Of a DNA stretch of 64,000 nt, positions 25,601-40,600 are shown one piece after another (the stretch's first letter is position 1; each line of letters begins with the position of its first letter). This DNA is from Seriola aureovittata (taxonomy: Eukaryota; Chordata; Actinopteri; Carangiformes; Carangidae). Under the pieces are notes generated by a model. That model was not told where the DNA came from, did no database searches, and worked only from the letters and a program-made list of their open reading frames with translations. The stretch spans positions 894,640 to 958,639 of the forward strand of contig NC_079384.1 in NCBI RefSeq assembly GCF_021018895.1, read 5' to 3'. The position numbers were made by a program, and so were the translations under genes.

Positions 25601-28600
25601 AAAAAGTCATAATATAGTAAGGCCAAAAACGTCATAGTACAGTAAGGCATAAAAAGTCATAAAAACGTCATAGTATAGTAAGGCATGAAAATTGATAAAA
25701 ACGTCATAGTATGGTAAGGAATAAAACGTAAAAAAGAAAATCATAGTATAGTAAGGCATTAAAAGTCATGAAAACATCATAGTATAGCAAGGCATAAAAC
25801 GTCATATTATAGTAAGGTGTAAAAAGTCATAAAAACGTCATAGTATAGTAAGCCTAAAACGTAAACAAAAGCATCATAGTATAGTAAGGCATTAAAAGTC
25901 ATGAAAACATCATAATATAGCAAGGCATGAAAACATCATAGTATAGTAAGGCATAAAAAGTCATAAAAACATCATAGTATAGTGAGGCATAAAAGTCATA
26001 GTATAGTAAGGTATAAAAAGTTATAAAAACATCATAGTATAGTAAGGTATTAAAAGTCATAAAAACATCATAGTATAGTAAGGCATGAAAATTCATACAA
26101 ACGTCATAGTATAGCAAGGCATAAAAAGACATAGTAAAGTAAGACCTTAAAAAGTCATAAAAACGTCATAGTATAGTAAGGCATAAAAAGTCATAAAAAC
26201 GTCATAGTATAGTAAGGCATAAAAAGTCATAGTATAGTAAGACATAAAAAAGTCATAAAAACGTCATAGTATAGTAAGGCATAAAAACGTCATAATATAG
26301 TAAGGCATAAAAAGTCATAAAAAAGTCATAAAAACGTCATAGTATAGTAAGGCATAAAAAGTCATAAAAACTTCATAGTATAGTGATGCTTAAAAAGTCA
26401 TAGTATAGTAAGGCATGAAAATTCATACAAACGTCATAGTAAAGCAAGACATAAAAAGACATAGTAAAGTAAGACCTCAAAAAGTCATAAAAACGTCATA
26501 GTATAGTAAGGCATAAAAAGTCATAAAAACGTCATAGTATAGTAAGGCATAAAAAGTCATAGTATAGTAAGGCATAAAAAGTCATAAAAACGTCATAGTA
26601 TAGTAAGGCATAAAAAGTCATAGTATAGTAAGACATAAAAAGTCATAAAAACGTCATAGTATAGTGAGGCTTAAAAAGTCATAGTAAAGTAAGGCATGAA
26701 AAGTCATAAAAACGTCATAGTATAGTGAGGCTTAAAAAGTCATAGTATAGTAAGGCATGAAAAGTCATAAAAAAGTCATAGTAAAGCAAGACATAAAAAG
26801 ACATAGTAAAGTAAGACCTCAAAAAGTCATAAAAACGTCATAGTATAGTAAGGCATAAAAAGTCATAAAAACGTCATAGTATAGTAAGGCATAAAAAGTC
26901 ATAGTATAGTAAGACATAAAAAGTCATAAAAACGTCATAGTATAGTGAGGCTTAAAAAGTCATAGTAAAGTAAGGCATGAAAATTCATAAAAACGTCATA
27001 GTATAGTAAGGCATGAAAAGTCATAAAAACTTCATAGTATAGTAAGGCATAAAAAGTCATACAAACGTCATAGTATAGTAAGGCATGAAAATTCATAAAA
27101 ACGTCATAGTATAGTAAGGCATAAAAACGTCATAATATAGTAAGGAATAAAAAATCATAAAAACGTCATAGTATAGTAAGGCATAAAAAGTCATAAAAAC
27201 TTCATAGTATAGTAAGGCATGAAAAGTCATAAAAACGTCATAGTATAGTGAGGCTTAAAAAGTCATAGTATAGTAAGGCATGAAAAGTCATAAAAAAGTC
27301 ATAAAAAAGTCATAGTAAAGCAAGACATAAAAAGACATAGTAAAGTAAGACCTCAAAAATTCATAAAAACGTCATAGTACAGTAAGGCATAAAAAGTCAC
27401 AGTATAATGAGGCCTAAAACGTCATAAAAAAGTCATAAAAAAGTCATAGTATAGTAAGGCATGAAAAGTCATAAAAAAGTCATAAAAGCGTCATAGTATA
27501 GCAAGGCATAAAAACACATAGTAACGTAAGACCTTAAAAAGTCATAAAAGCGTCATAGTATAGTAAGGCATAAAAACGTCATAATATAATAAGGCCTAAA
27601 AAGTCATAAAAACGTCATAGTATAGTGAGGCATAAAAAGTCATAAAATCGTCATAGTATAGGAAGGCATGAAAAGTCATAAAAAAGTCATAGTATAGCAA
27701 GGCATAAAAAGACATAGTAAAGTTAGACCTTAAAAAGTCATAAAAACCTCATAGTATAGTAAGACATGAAAAGTCATAAAAAAGTCATATTATAGTAAGG
27801 CCTAAAACGTCATAGTACAGTAAGGCATAAAAAGTCATAACAACGTCATAGTATAGTAAGGCATAAAAAGTCATAAAAACGTCATAGTATAGTAAGGCAT
27901 GAAAAGTCATAAAAACCTCATAGTATAGTGAGGCTTAAAAAGTGATAGTATAGTAAGACATAAAAAGTCATAAAAACGTCATAGTATAGTAAGGCATGAA
28001 AAGTCATAAAAAAGTCATAGTATAGCAAGACATAAAAAGACATAGTAAAGTAAGACCTTAAAAAGTCATAAAAACGTCATAGTATAGAAAGGCTTAAAAA
28101 GTCATAAAAACGTCATAGTATATTAAGGCATAAAAAGTCATAGTATAGTAAGGTATTAAAAGTCATAAAAACATCATAACATAGTAAGGCCTAAAACGTC
28201 ATAAAAACGTCATAGGATAGTAAGGCATGAAAAGTCATAAAAAAGTCATAGTATAGCATGGCATTAAAACGTCATAATATAGTAAGGCATGAAAAGTCAT
28301 AAAAAAGTCATAATATAGTAAGGACAAAAACGTCATAGTACAGTAAGGCATAAAAAGTCATAAAAACGTCATAGTATAGTAAGGCATGAAAATTGATAAA
28401 AACATCATAGTATAGTAAGGCATAAAAACGTCATAGTATGGTAAGGAATAAAAAATCATAAAAATGTCATAGTATAGTAAGGCATGAAAAGTCATAAAAA
28501 AGTCATAGTATAGTGAGTCATAAAAACGTCATAGTATAGTAAGGAATAAAAAATCATAAAAACGTCATATTATAGTAAAGCATAAAAAGTCACAAAAACG

Positions 28601-31600
28601 TCATAGTATAGTAAGGCATGAAAAGTCATAAAAAAGTCATAGTATAGTAAGGCATAAAAAGTCATAAAAACGTCATAGTATAGTAAGGCATGAAAATTCA
28701 TTAAAACGTCATAGTATAGTAAGGAATAAAAAATCATAAAAACGTCATAGTATAGTAAGGCCTAAAAAGTCATAAAAATGTCATAGTATAGTGAGGCTTA
28801 AAAAGTCATAGTATAGTAAGGCATGAAAAGTCATAAAAACGTCATAGTATAGTAAGGCATAAAAAGTCATAAAAACGTCATAGTATAGTAAGACATGAAA
28901 ATTCATAAAAACGTCATAGTATAGCAAGGCATAAAAAGACATAGTAAAGTAAGACCTTAAAAAGTCATAAAAACGTCATAGTATAGCAAGGCATAAAAAC
29001 GTCATAAAAAAGTCATAGTATAGTAAGGCCTAAAAAGTCATAAAAACGTCATAGTATAGTAAGGCTTAAAAAGTCATGAAAACGTCATAGTATATTAAGG
29101 CATAAAAAGTCATAGTATAGTAAGGTATTAAAAGTCATAAAAACATCATAATATAGTAAGGCCTAAAACGTCATAAAAACGTCATAGTATAGTAAGGCAT
29201 GAAAAGTCATAAAAAAGTCATAGTATAGCATGGCATAAAAAGACATAGTAAAATAAGACCTTAAAAAGTCATAAAAACGTCATAGTATAGCAAGGCACAA
29301 AAAGGCATAAAAACGTCATCATATAGTAAGGCCTAAAAAGTCATAAAAACGTCATAGTATTGTGAGGCTTAAAAAGTCATAAAAACGTCATGGTATAGTA
29401 AGGAATGAAAAGTCATAAAAAAGTCATAGTATAGCAAGGCATAAAAAGACATAGTAAAGTAAGATCTTAAAAAGTCATAAAAACGTCATAATATAGTAAA
29501 GCATAAAACGTCATAATATAGTAAGGCATAAAAAGTCATAAAAACGTCATAGTATAGTGAGGCTTAAAAAGTCATAGTACAGTAAGGCATAAAAAGTCAT
29601 AAAAACGTCATAGTATAGTAAGGCATGAAAATTCATAAAAACGTCATAGTATAGTAAGGCATAAAAACGTCATAGTATAGTAAGGAATAAATAATCATAA
29701 AAACGTCATAGTATAGTAAAGCATAAAAAGTCACAAAAACGTCATAGTATAGTAAGGCATGAAAAGTCATAAAAAAGTCATAGTATAGTAAGGCATAAAA
29801 AGTCATAAAAACGTCATAGTATAGTAAGGCATGAAAAGTCATAAAAAAGTCATAGTATAGTAAGGCATAAAAACGTCATAGTATAGCAAGGCATAAAAAG
29901 ACATAGTAAAGTAAGACCTTAAAAAGTCATAAAAACGTCATAGTATAGCAAGGCATAAAAAGTCATAAAAACGTCATAGTATAGTAAGGCATAAAAAGTC
30001 ATAGTATAGTAAGACATAAAAAGTCATAAAAACGTCATAGTATAGTGAGGCTTAAAAAGTCATAGTATAGTAAGGCATGAAAAGTCATAAAAAAGTCATA
30101 ATATAGTAAGGGTTAAAAACGTCATAGCACAGTAAGGCATAAAAAGTCATAAAAACGTCATAGTATAGTAAGGCATGAAAATTCATTAAAACTTCATAGT
30201 ATAGTAAGGAATAAAAAATCATAAAAACGTCATAGTATAGTAAGGCCTAAAAAGTCATAAAAATGTCATAGTATAGTGAGGCTTAAAAAGTCATAGTATA
30301 GTAAGGCATGAAAAGTCATAAAAACGTCATAGTATAGTAAGGCATAAAAAGTCACAAAAACGTCATAGTATAGTAAGGCATGAAAAGTCATAAAAACGTC
30401 ATAGTATAGTGAGGCTTAAAAAGTCATAGTATAGTAAGGCATGAAAAGTCATAAAAAAGTCATATTATAGTAAGGCCTAAAACGTCATAGTACAGTAAGG
30501 CATAAAAAGTCATAACAACGTCATAGTGTAGTAAGGCTTAAAAAGTCATAAAAACGTCATAGTATAGTAAGGCATAAAAAGTCATAAAAACGTCACAGTA
30601 TAGTAAGGAATGAAAAGTCATAAAAACGTCATAGTATAGTGAGGTTTAAAAAGTCATAGTATAGTAAGGCATGAAAAGTCATAAAAACTTCATAGTATAG
30701 TAAGGCATAAAAAGTCATACAAACGTCATAGTATAATAAGGCATGAAAATTCATAAAAACGTCATAGTATAGTAAGGCATAAAAACGTCATAATATAGTA
30801 AGGAATAAAAAATCATAAAAATGTCATAGTATAGTAAGGCATAAAAAGTCATAAAAACTTCATAGTATAGTAAGGCATGAAAAGTCATAGTATAGTAAGG
30901 CATGAAAAGTCATAAAAACGTCATAGTACAGTAAGGCATAAAAACTCACAGTATAGTAAGGTATAAAAAGTTATAAAAACATCATAGTATAATGAGGCCT
31001 AAAACGTCATAAAAACGTCATAGTATAGTAAGGCATGAAAAGTCATAAAAAAGTCATAGTATAGCAAGGCATAAAAACACATAGTAACGTAAGACCTTAA
31101 AAAGTCATAAAAGCGTCATAGTATAGTAAGGCATAAAAACGTCATAATATAATAAGGCCTAAAAAGTCCTAAAAACGTCATAGTATAGTGAGGCATAAAA
31201 AGTCATAAAATCGTCATAGTATAGTAAGGCATGAAAAGTCATAAAAAAGTCATAGTATAGCAAGGCATAAAAAGACATAGTAAAGTTGGACCTTAAAAAG
31301 TCATAAAAACCTCATAGTATAGTAAGACATGAAAAGTCATAAAAAAGTCATATTATAGTAAGGCCTAAAACGTCATAGTACAGTAAGGCATAAAAAGTCA
31401 TAACAACGTCATAGTATAGTAAGGCATAAAAAGTCATAAAAACGTCATAGTATAGTAAGGCATGAAAAGTCATAAAAACCTCATAGTATAGTAAGGCTTA
31501 AAAAGTCATAGTATAGTAAGACATAAAAAGTCATAAAAACGTCATAGTATAGTAAGGCATGAAAAGTCATAAAAAAGTCATAGTATAGCAAGATATAAAA

Positions 31601-34600
31601 AGACATAGTAAAGCAAGACCTTAAAAAGTCATAAAAACGTCATAGTATAGTAAGGCATAAAAAGTCATAAAATCGTCATAGTATAGTAAGGCATGAAAGT
31701 CATAAAAAAGTCATAGTATAGCAAGGCATAAAAAGACATAGTAAAGTAAGACCTTAAAAAGTCATAAAAACGTCATAGTATAGTAAGGCTTAAAAAGTCA
31801 TGAAAACGTCATAGTATATTAAGGCATAAAAAGTCATAGTATAGTAAGGTATTAAAAGTCATAAAAACATCATAATATAGTGAGGCCTAAAACGTCATAA
31901 AAACGTCATAGGATAGTAAGGCATAAAAAGTCATAAAAACGTCATAGTATAGCAAGGCATAAAAAGACATAGTAAAGTAAGACCTTAAAAAGTCATAAAA
32001 ACGTCATAGTATAGCAAGGCATAAAAAGTCATAAAAACGTCATAGTATAGTAAGGCATAAAAAGTCATAGTATAGTAAGACATAAAAAGTCATAAAAACG
32101 TCATAGTATAGTGAGGCTTAAAAAGTCATAATATAGTAAGGCATGAAAAGTCATAAAAAAGTCATAATATAGTAAGGCTTAAAAACGTCATAGCACAGTA
32201 AGGCATAAAAAGTCATAAAAACGTCATAGTATAGTAAGGCATGAAAATTCATTAAAACGTCATAGTATAGTAAGGAATAAAAAATCATAAAAACGTCATA
32301 GTATAGTAAGGCCTAAAAAGTCATAAAAATGTCATAGTATAGTGAGGCTTAAAAAGTCATAGTATAGTAAGGCATGAAAAGTCATAAAAACGTCATAGTA
32401 TAGTAAGGCATAAAAAGTCATAAAAACGTCATAGTATAGTAAGACATGAAAATTCATAAAAACGTCATAGTATAGCAAGGCATAAAAAGACATAGTAAAG
32501 TAAGACCTTAAAAAGTCATAAAAACGTCATAGTATAGCAAGGCATAAAAACGTCATAAAAACGTCATAGTATAGTGAGGTTTAAAACGTTATAGTACAGT
32601 AAGGCATAAAAAGTCATAAAAACGTCATAGTATAGTAAGGCATAAAAAGTCATAAAAACGTCATAGTATAGTAAGGCATAAAAACGTCGTAGTATAGTGA
32701 GGCTTAAAAAGTCATAGTATAGTAAGGCATGAAAAGTCATAAAAAAGTCATAGTAAAGTAAGACCTTAAAAAGTCATAAAAACGTCATAGTATAGTAAGA
32801 CATGAAAATTCATAAAAACGTCATAGTATAGCAAGGCATAAAAAGACATAGTAAAGTAAGACCTTAAAAAGTCATAAAAACGTCATAGTATAGAAAGACA
32901 TAAAAAGTCATAAAAACGTCATAGTATAGTAAGGCATGAAAAGTCAAAAAAACGTCATAATATAGTAAAGCATAAAAAGTCATAAAAACGTCATAATATA
33001 GTAAGGCATAAAAAGTCATAAAAACGTCATAGTATAGTGAGGCTAAAAAAGTCATAGTACAGTAAGGCATAAAAAGTCATAAAAACGTCATAGTATAGTA
33101 AGGCATGAAAATTCATAAAAACGTCATAGTATAGTAAGGCATAAAAAGTCATAAAAACGTAATAGTATAGTAAGGAATAAAAAATCATAAAAACGTCATA
33201 GTATAGTAAGGCATAAAAACGTCATAGTATAGTAAGGAATAAAAAATCATAAAAACGTCATAGTATAGTAAAGCATAAAAAGTCACAAAAACGTCATAGT
33301 ATAGTAAGGCATGAAAAGTCATAAAAAAGTCATAGTATAGTAAGGCATAAAAAGTCATAAAAACGTCATAGTATAGTAAGGCATGAAAAGTCATAAAAAA
33401 GTCATAGTATAGTAAGGCATGAAAACGTCATAGTATAGCAAGGCATAAAAAGACATAGTAAAGTAAGACCTTAAAAAGTCATAAAAACGTCATAGTATAG
33501 CAAGGCATAAAAAGTCATAAAAACGTCATAGTATAGTAAGGCATAAAAAGTCATAGTATAGTAAGACATAAAAAGTCATAAAAACGTCATAGTATAGTGA
33601 GGCTTAAAAAGTCATAGTATAGTAAGGCATGAAAAGTCATAAAAAAGTCATAATATAGTAAGGCTTAAAAACGTCATAGCACAGTAAGGCATAAAAAGTC
33701 ATAAAAACGTCATAGTATAGTAAGGCATGAAAATTCATTAAAACGTCATAGTATAGTAAGGCATAAAAAGTCCTAAAAACGTCATAGTATAGTAAGGCAT
33801 GAAAAGTCATAAAAACGTCATAGTATAGTGAGGCTTAAAAAGTAATAGTATAGTAAGGCATGAAAAGTCATAAAAAAGTCATATTATAGTAAGGCCTAAA
33901 ACGTCATAGTACAGTAAGGCATAAAAAGTCATAAAAACGTCATAGTATAGTGAGGCTTAAAAAGTCATAGTATAGTAAGGCATGAAAAGTCATAAAAACG
34001 TCATAGTATAGTAAGGCATAAAAAGTCATAAAAACGTCATAGTATAGTGAGGCTTAAAACGTCATAGTACAGTAAGGCATAAAAAGTCATAACAACGTCA
34101 TAGTATAGTAAGGCATAAAAAGTCATAAAAACGTCATAGTATAGTAAGGCATAAAAAGTCATAAAAACGTCATAGTATAGTAAGGAATGAAAAGTCATAA
34201 AAACGTCATAGTATAGTGAGGCTTAAAAAGTCATAGTATAGTAAGGCATGAAAAGTCATAAAAACGTCATAGTATAGTAAGGCATGAAAAGTCAAAAAAA
34301 CGTCATAATATAGTAAAGCCTAAAAAGTCATAAAAACGTCATAATATAGTAAGGCATAAAAAGTCATAAAAACGTCATAGTATAGTGAGGCTTAAAAAGT
34401 CATAGTACAGTAAGGCATAAAAAGTCATAAAAACGTCATAGTATAGTAAGGCATGAAAATTCATAAAAACGTCATAGTATAGTAAGGCATAAAAAGTCAT
34501 AAAAACGTCATAGTATAGTAAGGCATGAAAAGTCATAAAAAAGTCATAGTATAGTAAGGCATAAAAAGTCATAAAAACGTCATAGTATAGTAAGGCATGA

Positions 34601-37600
34601 AAAGTCATAGTATAGTAAGGCATAAAAACGTCATAGTATAGTAAGGCATAAAAACGTAATAGTATAGTAAGGAATAAAAAATCATAAAAACGTCATAGTA
34701 TAGTAAGGCATAAAAACGTCATAGTATAGTAAGGAATAAAAAATCATAAAAACGTCATAGTATAGTAAAGCATAAAAAGTCACAAAAACGTCATAGTATA
34801 GTAAGGCATGAAAAGTCATAAAAAAGTCATAGTATAGTAAGGCATGAAAAGTCATAAAAACGTCATAGTATAGTAAGGCATAAAAAGTCACAAAAACGTC
34901 ATAGTATAGTAAGGCATAAAAAGTCACAAAAACGTCATAGTATAGTAAGGCATAAAAAGTCATAAAAACGTCATAGTATAGTAAGGCATGAAAAGTCATA
35001 AAAAAGTCATAGTATAGTAAGGAATAAAAAATCATAAAAAGGTCATAGTATAGTAAGGCATAAAAAGTCACAAAAACGTCATAGTATAGTAAGGCATGAA
35101 AAGTCATAAAAAAGTCATAGTATAGTAAGGAATAAAAAATCATAAAAACGTCATAGTATAGTAAGGCATAAAAAGTCACAAAAACGTCATAGTATAGTAA
35201 GGCATAAAAAGTCATAAAAACGTCATAGTATAGTAAGGCATGAAAAGTCATAAAAAAGTCATAGTATAGTAAGGCATGAAAACGTCATAGTATAGCAAGG
35301 CATAAAAAGACATAGTAAAGTAAGACCTTAAAAAGTCATAAAAACGTCATAGTATAGCATGGAATAAAAAGTCATAAAAACGTCATAGTATAGTAAGGCA
35401 TAAAAAGTCATAGTATAGTAAGGAATGAAAAGTCATAAAAACGTCATAGTATAGTGAGGCTTAAAAAGTCATAGTATAGTAAGGCATGAAAAGTCATAAA
35501 AAAGTCATAGTAAAGTAAGACCTTAAAAAGTCATAAAAACGTCATAGTATAGTAAGACATGAAAATTCATAAAAACGTCATAGTATAGCAAGGCATAAAA
35601 AGACATAAAAACGTCATAGTATAGCAAGACATAAAAAGACATAGTAAAGTAAGACCTTAAAAAGTCATAAAAACGTCATAGTATAGCAAGGCATAAAAAG
35701 TCATAAAAACGTCATAGTATAGCAAGACATAAAAAGACATAGTAAAGTAAGACCTTAAAAAGTCATAAAAACGTCATAGTATAGTAAGGCATGAAAAGTG
35801 ATAAAAACGTCAGAGTATAGTAAGGCATAAAAAGTCATAAAATCGTCATTGTATAGTAAGGCATAAAAAGACACAGTATAGTAAGGTATAAAAAGTTATA
35901 AAAACATCATAGTATAGTAAGGTATTAAAAGTCATAAAAACATCATAGTATAATAAGGCCTAAAACGTCATAAAAACTTCATAGTATAGTAAGGCATGAA
36001 AAGTCATAAAAAAGTCATAGTATAGCAAGGCATAAAAAGACATAGTAAAGTAAGACCTTAAAAAGTCATAAAAACGTCATAGTATAGCAAGGCATAAAAA
36101 GTCATAAAAACGTCATAGTATTGTAAGGCATAAAAACGTCATAATATAGTAAGGCCTAAAAAGTCATAAAAACGTCATAGTATAGTGAGGCTTAAAAAGT
36201 CATAGTATAGTAAGGCATAAAAAGTCATAAAAAAGTCATAGTATAGTAAGGCATAAAAAGTCATAAAAACGTCATAGTATAGCAAGACATAAAAAGACAT
36301 AGTAAAGTAAGACCTTAAAAAGTCATAAAAACGTCATAGTATAGAGAGACATAAAAAGTCATAAAAACGTCATAGTATAGTAAGGCATGAAAAGTCATAA
36401 AAAAGTCATAGTATAGCAAGGCATAAAAACACATAGTAAAGTAAGACCTTAAAAAGTCATAAAAATGTCATAGTATAGTAAGGCATAAAAAGTCATAAAA
36501 ACGTCATACTATAGTAAGACATAAAAAGTCATAAAAACGTCATAGTATAGTAAGGCATGAAAAGTCATAAAAAAGTCATAGTATAGCAAGACATAAAAGA
36601 CATAGTAAAGTAAGACCTTAAAAAGTCATAAAAACGTCATAGTATAGTAAGGCATAAAAAGTCATAAAATCGTCATAGTATAGTAAGGCATAAAAAGACA
36701 CAGTATAGTAAGGTATAAAAAGTTATAAAAACATCATAGTATAGTAAGGCATAAAAAGTCATAAAAAAGTCATAGTATAGTAAGGCATAAAAAAGTCATA
36801 AAAAAGTCATAAAAAAGTCATAGTAAAGCAAGACATAAAAAGACATAGTAAAGTAAGACCTTAAAAAGTCATAAAAACGTCATAGTATAGAGAGACATAA
36901 AAAAGTCATAAAAACGTCATAGTATAGTAAGGCATGAAAAGTCATAAAAAAGTCATAGTATAGCAAGGCATAAAAACACATAGTAAAGTAAGACCTTAAA
37001 AAGTCATAAAAATGTCATAGTATAGTAAGGCATAAAAAGTCATAAAAACGTCATACTATAGTAAGACATAAAAAGTCATAAAAACGTCATAGTATAGTAA
37101 GCATGAAAAGTCATAAAAAAGTCATAGTATAGCAAGACATAAAAGACATAGTAAAGTAAGACCTTAAAAAGTCATAAAAACGTCATAGTATAGTAAGGCA
37201 TAAAAAGTCATAAAATCGTCATAGTATAGTAAGGCATAAAAAGACACAGTATAGTAAGGTATAAAAAGTTATAAAAACATCATAGTATAGTAAGGTATTA
37301 AAAGTCATAAAAACATCATAGTATAATAAGGCCTAAAACGTCATAAAAACTTCATAGTATAGTAAGGCATGAAAAGTCATAAAAAAGTCATAGTATAGCA
37401 AGGCATAAAAAGACATAGTAAAGTAAGACCTTAAAAAGTCCTAAAAACGTCATAGTATAGTAAGGCATAAAAAGTCAGTATAGTAAGGTATTAAAAGTCA
37501 TAAAAACATCATAGTATAGTGAGGCTTAAAAAGTCATAGTATAGTAAGGCATGAAAAGTCATAAAAAAGTCATATTATAGTAAGGCCTAAAACGTCATAG

Positions 37601-40600
37601 TACAGTAAGGAACAAAAAGTCATAACAACGTCATAGTGTAGTAAGGCTTAAAAAGTCATAAAAACGTCATAGTATAGTAAGGCATAAAAAGTCATAAAAA
37701 CGTCATAGTATAGTAAGGCATGAAAAGTCATAAAAACGTCATAGTATAGTAAGGCATAAAAACGTCATAAAAACGTCATAGTATAGTAAGGCATGAAAAG
37801 TCATAAAAACGTCATAGTATAGTGAGGCTTAAAACGTCATAGTACAGTAAGGCATAAAAAGTTATAACAACGTCATAGTATAGTAAGGCATAAAAAGTCA
37901 TAAAAACGTCATAGTATAGTAAGGCATGAAAAGTCATAAAAAAGTCATAGTATAGCAAGACATAAAAAGACATAGTAAAGTAAGACCTTAAAAAGTCATA
38001 AAAACGTCATAGTATAGTAAGGCATAAAAACGTCATAGTATAGTAAGGCCTAAAAAGTCATAAAAACGTCATAGTATAGTAAGGCATGAAAAGTCATAAA
38101 AAAGTCATAGTATAGCAAGGCATAAAAAGACATAGTAAAGTAAGACCTTAAAAAGTCATAAAAACGTCATAGTATAGTAAGGCATAAAAAGTCATAAAAA
38201 CGTCATAGTATAGTAAGGCATGAAAAGTGAGAAAAACGTCATAGTACAGTAAGGCATAAAAAGTCATAAAAACGTCATAGTATAGTAAGGCATAAAAAGT
38301 CATAAAATCGTCATAGTATAGTAAGGTATGAAAAGTCATAAAAAAGTCATAGTATAGCAAGGCATAAAAAGACATAGTAAAGTAAGACCTTAAAAAGTCA
38401 TAAAAATGTCATAGCATAGTAAGGCATAAAAAGTCAGTACAGTAAGGTATTAAAAGTCATAAAAACATCATAGTATAGTAAGGCATAAAAACGTCATAAA
38501 AAAGTCATAGTATAGCAAGGCATAAAAAGACATAGTAAAGGAAGACCTTAAAAAGTCATAACAACGTCATAGTATAGTAAGGCATAAAAAGTCATAATAT
38601 AGTAAGGCCCAAAAAGTCATAAAAACGTCATAGTATAGTGAGGCTTAAAAAGTCATAGTGTAGTAAGGCATGAAAAGTCATAAAAAAGTCATAGTATAGC
38701 AAGGCATAAAAAGCCATAGTACAGTAAGACCTTAAAAAGTCATAAAAACGTCATAGTATAGTAAGACATGAAAAGTCATAAAAAAGTCATATTATAGTAA
38801 GGCCTAAAACGTCATAGTACAGTAAGGCATAAAAAGTCATAACAACGTCATAGTATAGTAAGGCATGGAAAGTCATAAAAAAGTCATAGTATAGCAAGGC
38901 ATAAAAAGACATAGTAAAGTAAGACCTTAAAAAGTCATAAAAACGTCATAGTATAGTAAGGCATGAAAAGTCATAAAAACGTCATAGTATAGTAAGGCAT
39001 GAAAAGTCATAAAAACGTCATAGTATAGTGAGGCTTAAAAAGTCATAGTATAGTAAGGCATGAAAAGTCATAAAAAAGTCATAGTAAAGCAAGACATAAA
39101 AAGACATAGTATAGTAAGACCTTAAAAAGTCATAAAAACGTCATAGTATAGTAAGACATGAAAATTCATAAAAACGTCATAGTATAGCAAGGCATAAAAA
39201 GACATAGTAAAGTAAGACCTTAAAAAGTCATAAAAATGTCATAGTATAGTAAGGCATAAAAAGTCATAAAAACGTCATAGTATAGTAAGACATAAAAAGT
39301 CATAAAAACGTCATAGTATAGTAAGGCATGAAAAGTCATAAAAAAGTCATAGTATAGTAAGGCATAAAAAGTCATAAAATCGTCATAGTATAGTATGGCA
39401 TAAAAAGACACAGTATAGTAAGGTATAAAAAGTTATAAAAACATCATAGTATAGTAAGGTATTAAAAGTCATAAAAACATCATAGTATAACAAGGCCTAA
39501 AACGTCATAAAAACTTCATAGTATAGTAAGGCATGAAAAGTCATAAAAAAGTCATAGTATAGCAAGGCATAAAAAGACATAGTAAAGTAAGACCTTAAAA
39601 AGTCATAAAAACGTCATAGAATAGCAAGGCATAAAAAGTCATAAAAACGTCATAGTATAGTGAGGCTTAAAAAGTCATAGTATAGTAAGGCATAAAAAGT
39701 CATAAAAACGTCATAGTACAGTAAGGCATAAAAAGTCATAAAAACGTCATAGTATAGTGAGGCTTAAAAACGTCATAATATAGTAAGGCCTAAAAAGTCA
39801 TAAAAACGTCATAGTATAGTGAGGCTTAAAAAGTCATAAAAACGTCATAGTATAGTGAGGCTTAAAAACGTCATAATATAGTAAGGCCTAAAAAGTCATA
39901 AAAACGTCATAGTACAGTAAGGCATAAAAAGTCATAAAAACGTCATAGTATAGTAAGGAATGAAAAGTCATAAAAACGTCATAGTATAGTGAGGCTTAAA
40001 AAGTCATAGTATAGTAAGGCATGAAAAGTCATAAAAACGTCATAGTATAGTAAGGCATGAAAAGTCATAAAAACGTCATAGCTTAAAAAGTCATAGTATA
40101 GTAAGGTATGAAAAGTCATAAAAACGTCATAGTATAGTAAGGCATGAAAAGTCATAAAAACGTCATAGTATAGTAAGGCATGAAAAGTCATAAAAAAGTC
40201 ATATTATAGGAAGGCCTAAAACGTCATAGTATAGTAAGGCATAAAAAGTCATAAAAACGTCATAGTATAGTAAGGCATGAAAAGTCATAAAAACGTCACA
40301 GTATAGTGAGGCTTAAAAAGACACAGTATAGTAAGGCCTAAAACGTCATAAAAACTTCATAGTATAGTAAGGCATGAAAAGTCATAAAAAAGTCATAGTA
40401 TAGCAAGGCATAAAAAGACATAGTAAAGTAAGACCTTAAAAAGCCATAAAAACGTCATAGTACAGTGAGGCTTAAAAAGTCATAGTATAGTAAGGCATGA
40501 AAAGTCATAAAAAAGTCATAGTATAGTGAGGCTTAAAAAGTCATAGTATAGTAAGGCATGAAAAGTCATAAAAAAGTCATAATATAGTAAGGCTTAAAAA

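Noticed and set aside
34682..35251. 189-residue tyrosine/leucine-rich protein gene
   Set aside because: Pure satellite translation with a 12-residue period. Kept only as a finding about periodicity, not as a gene.
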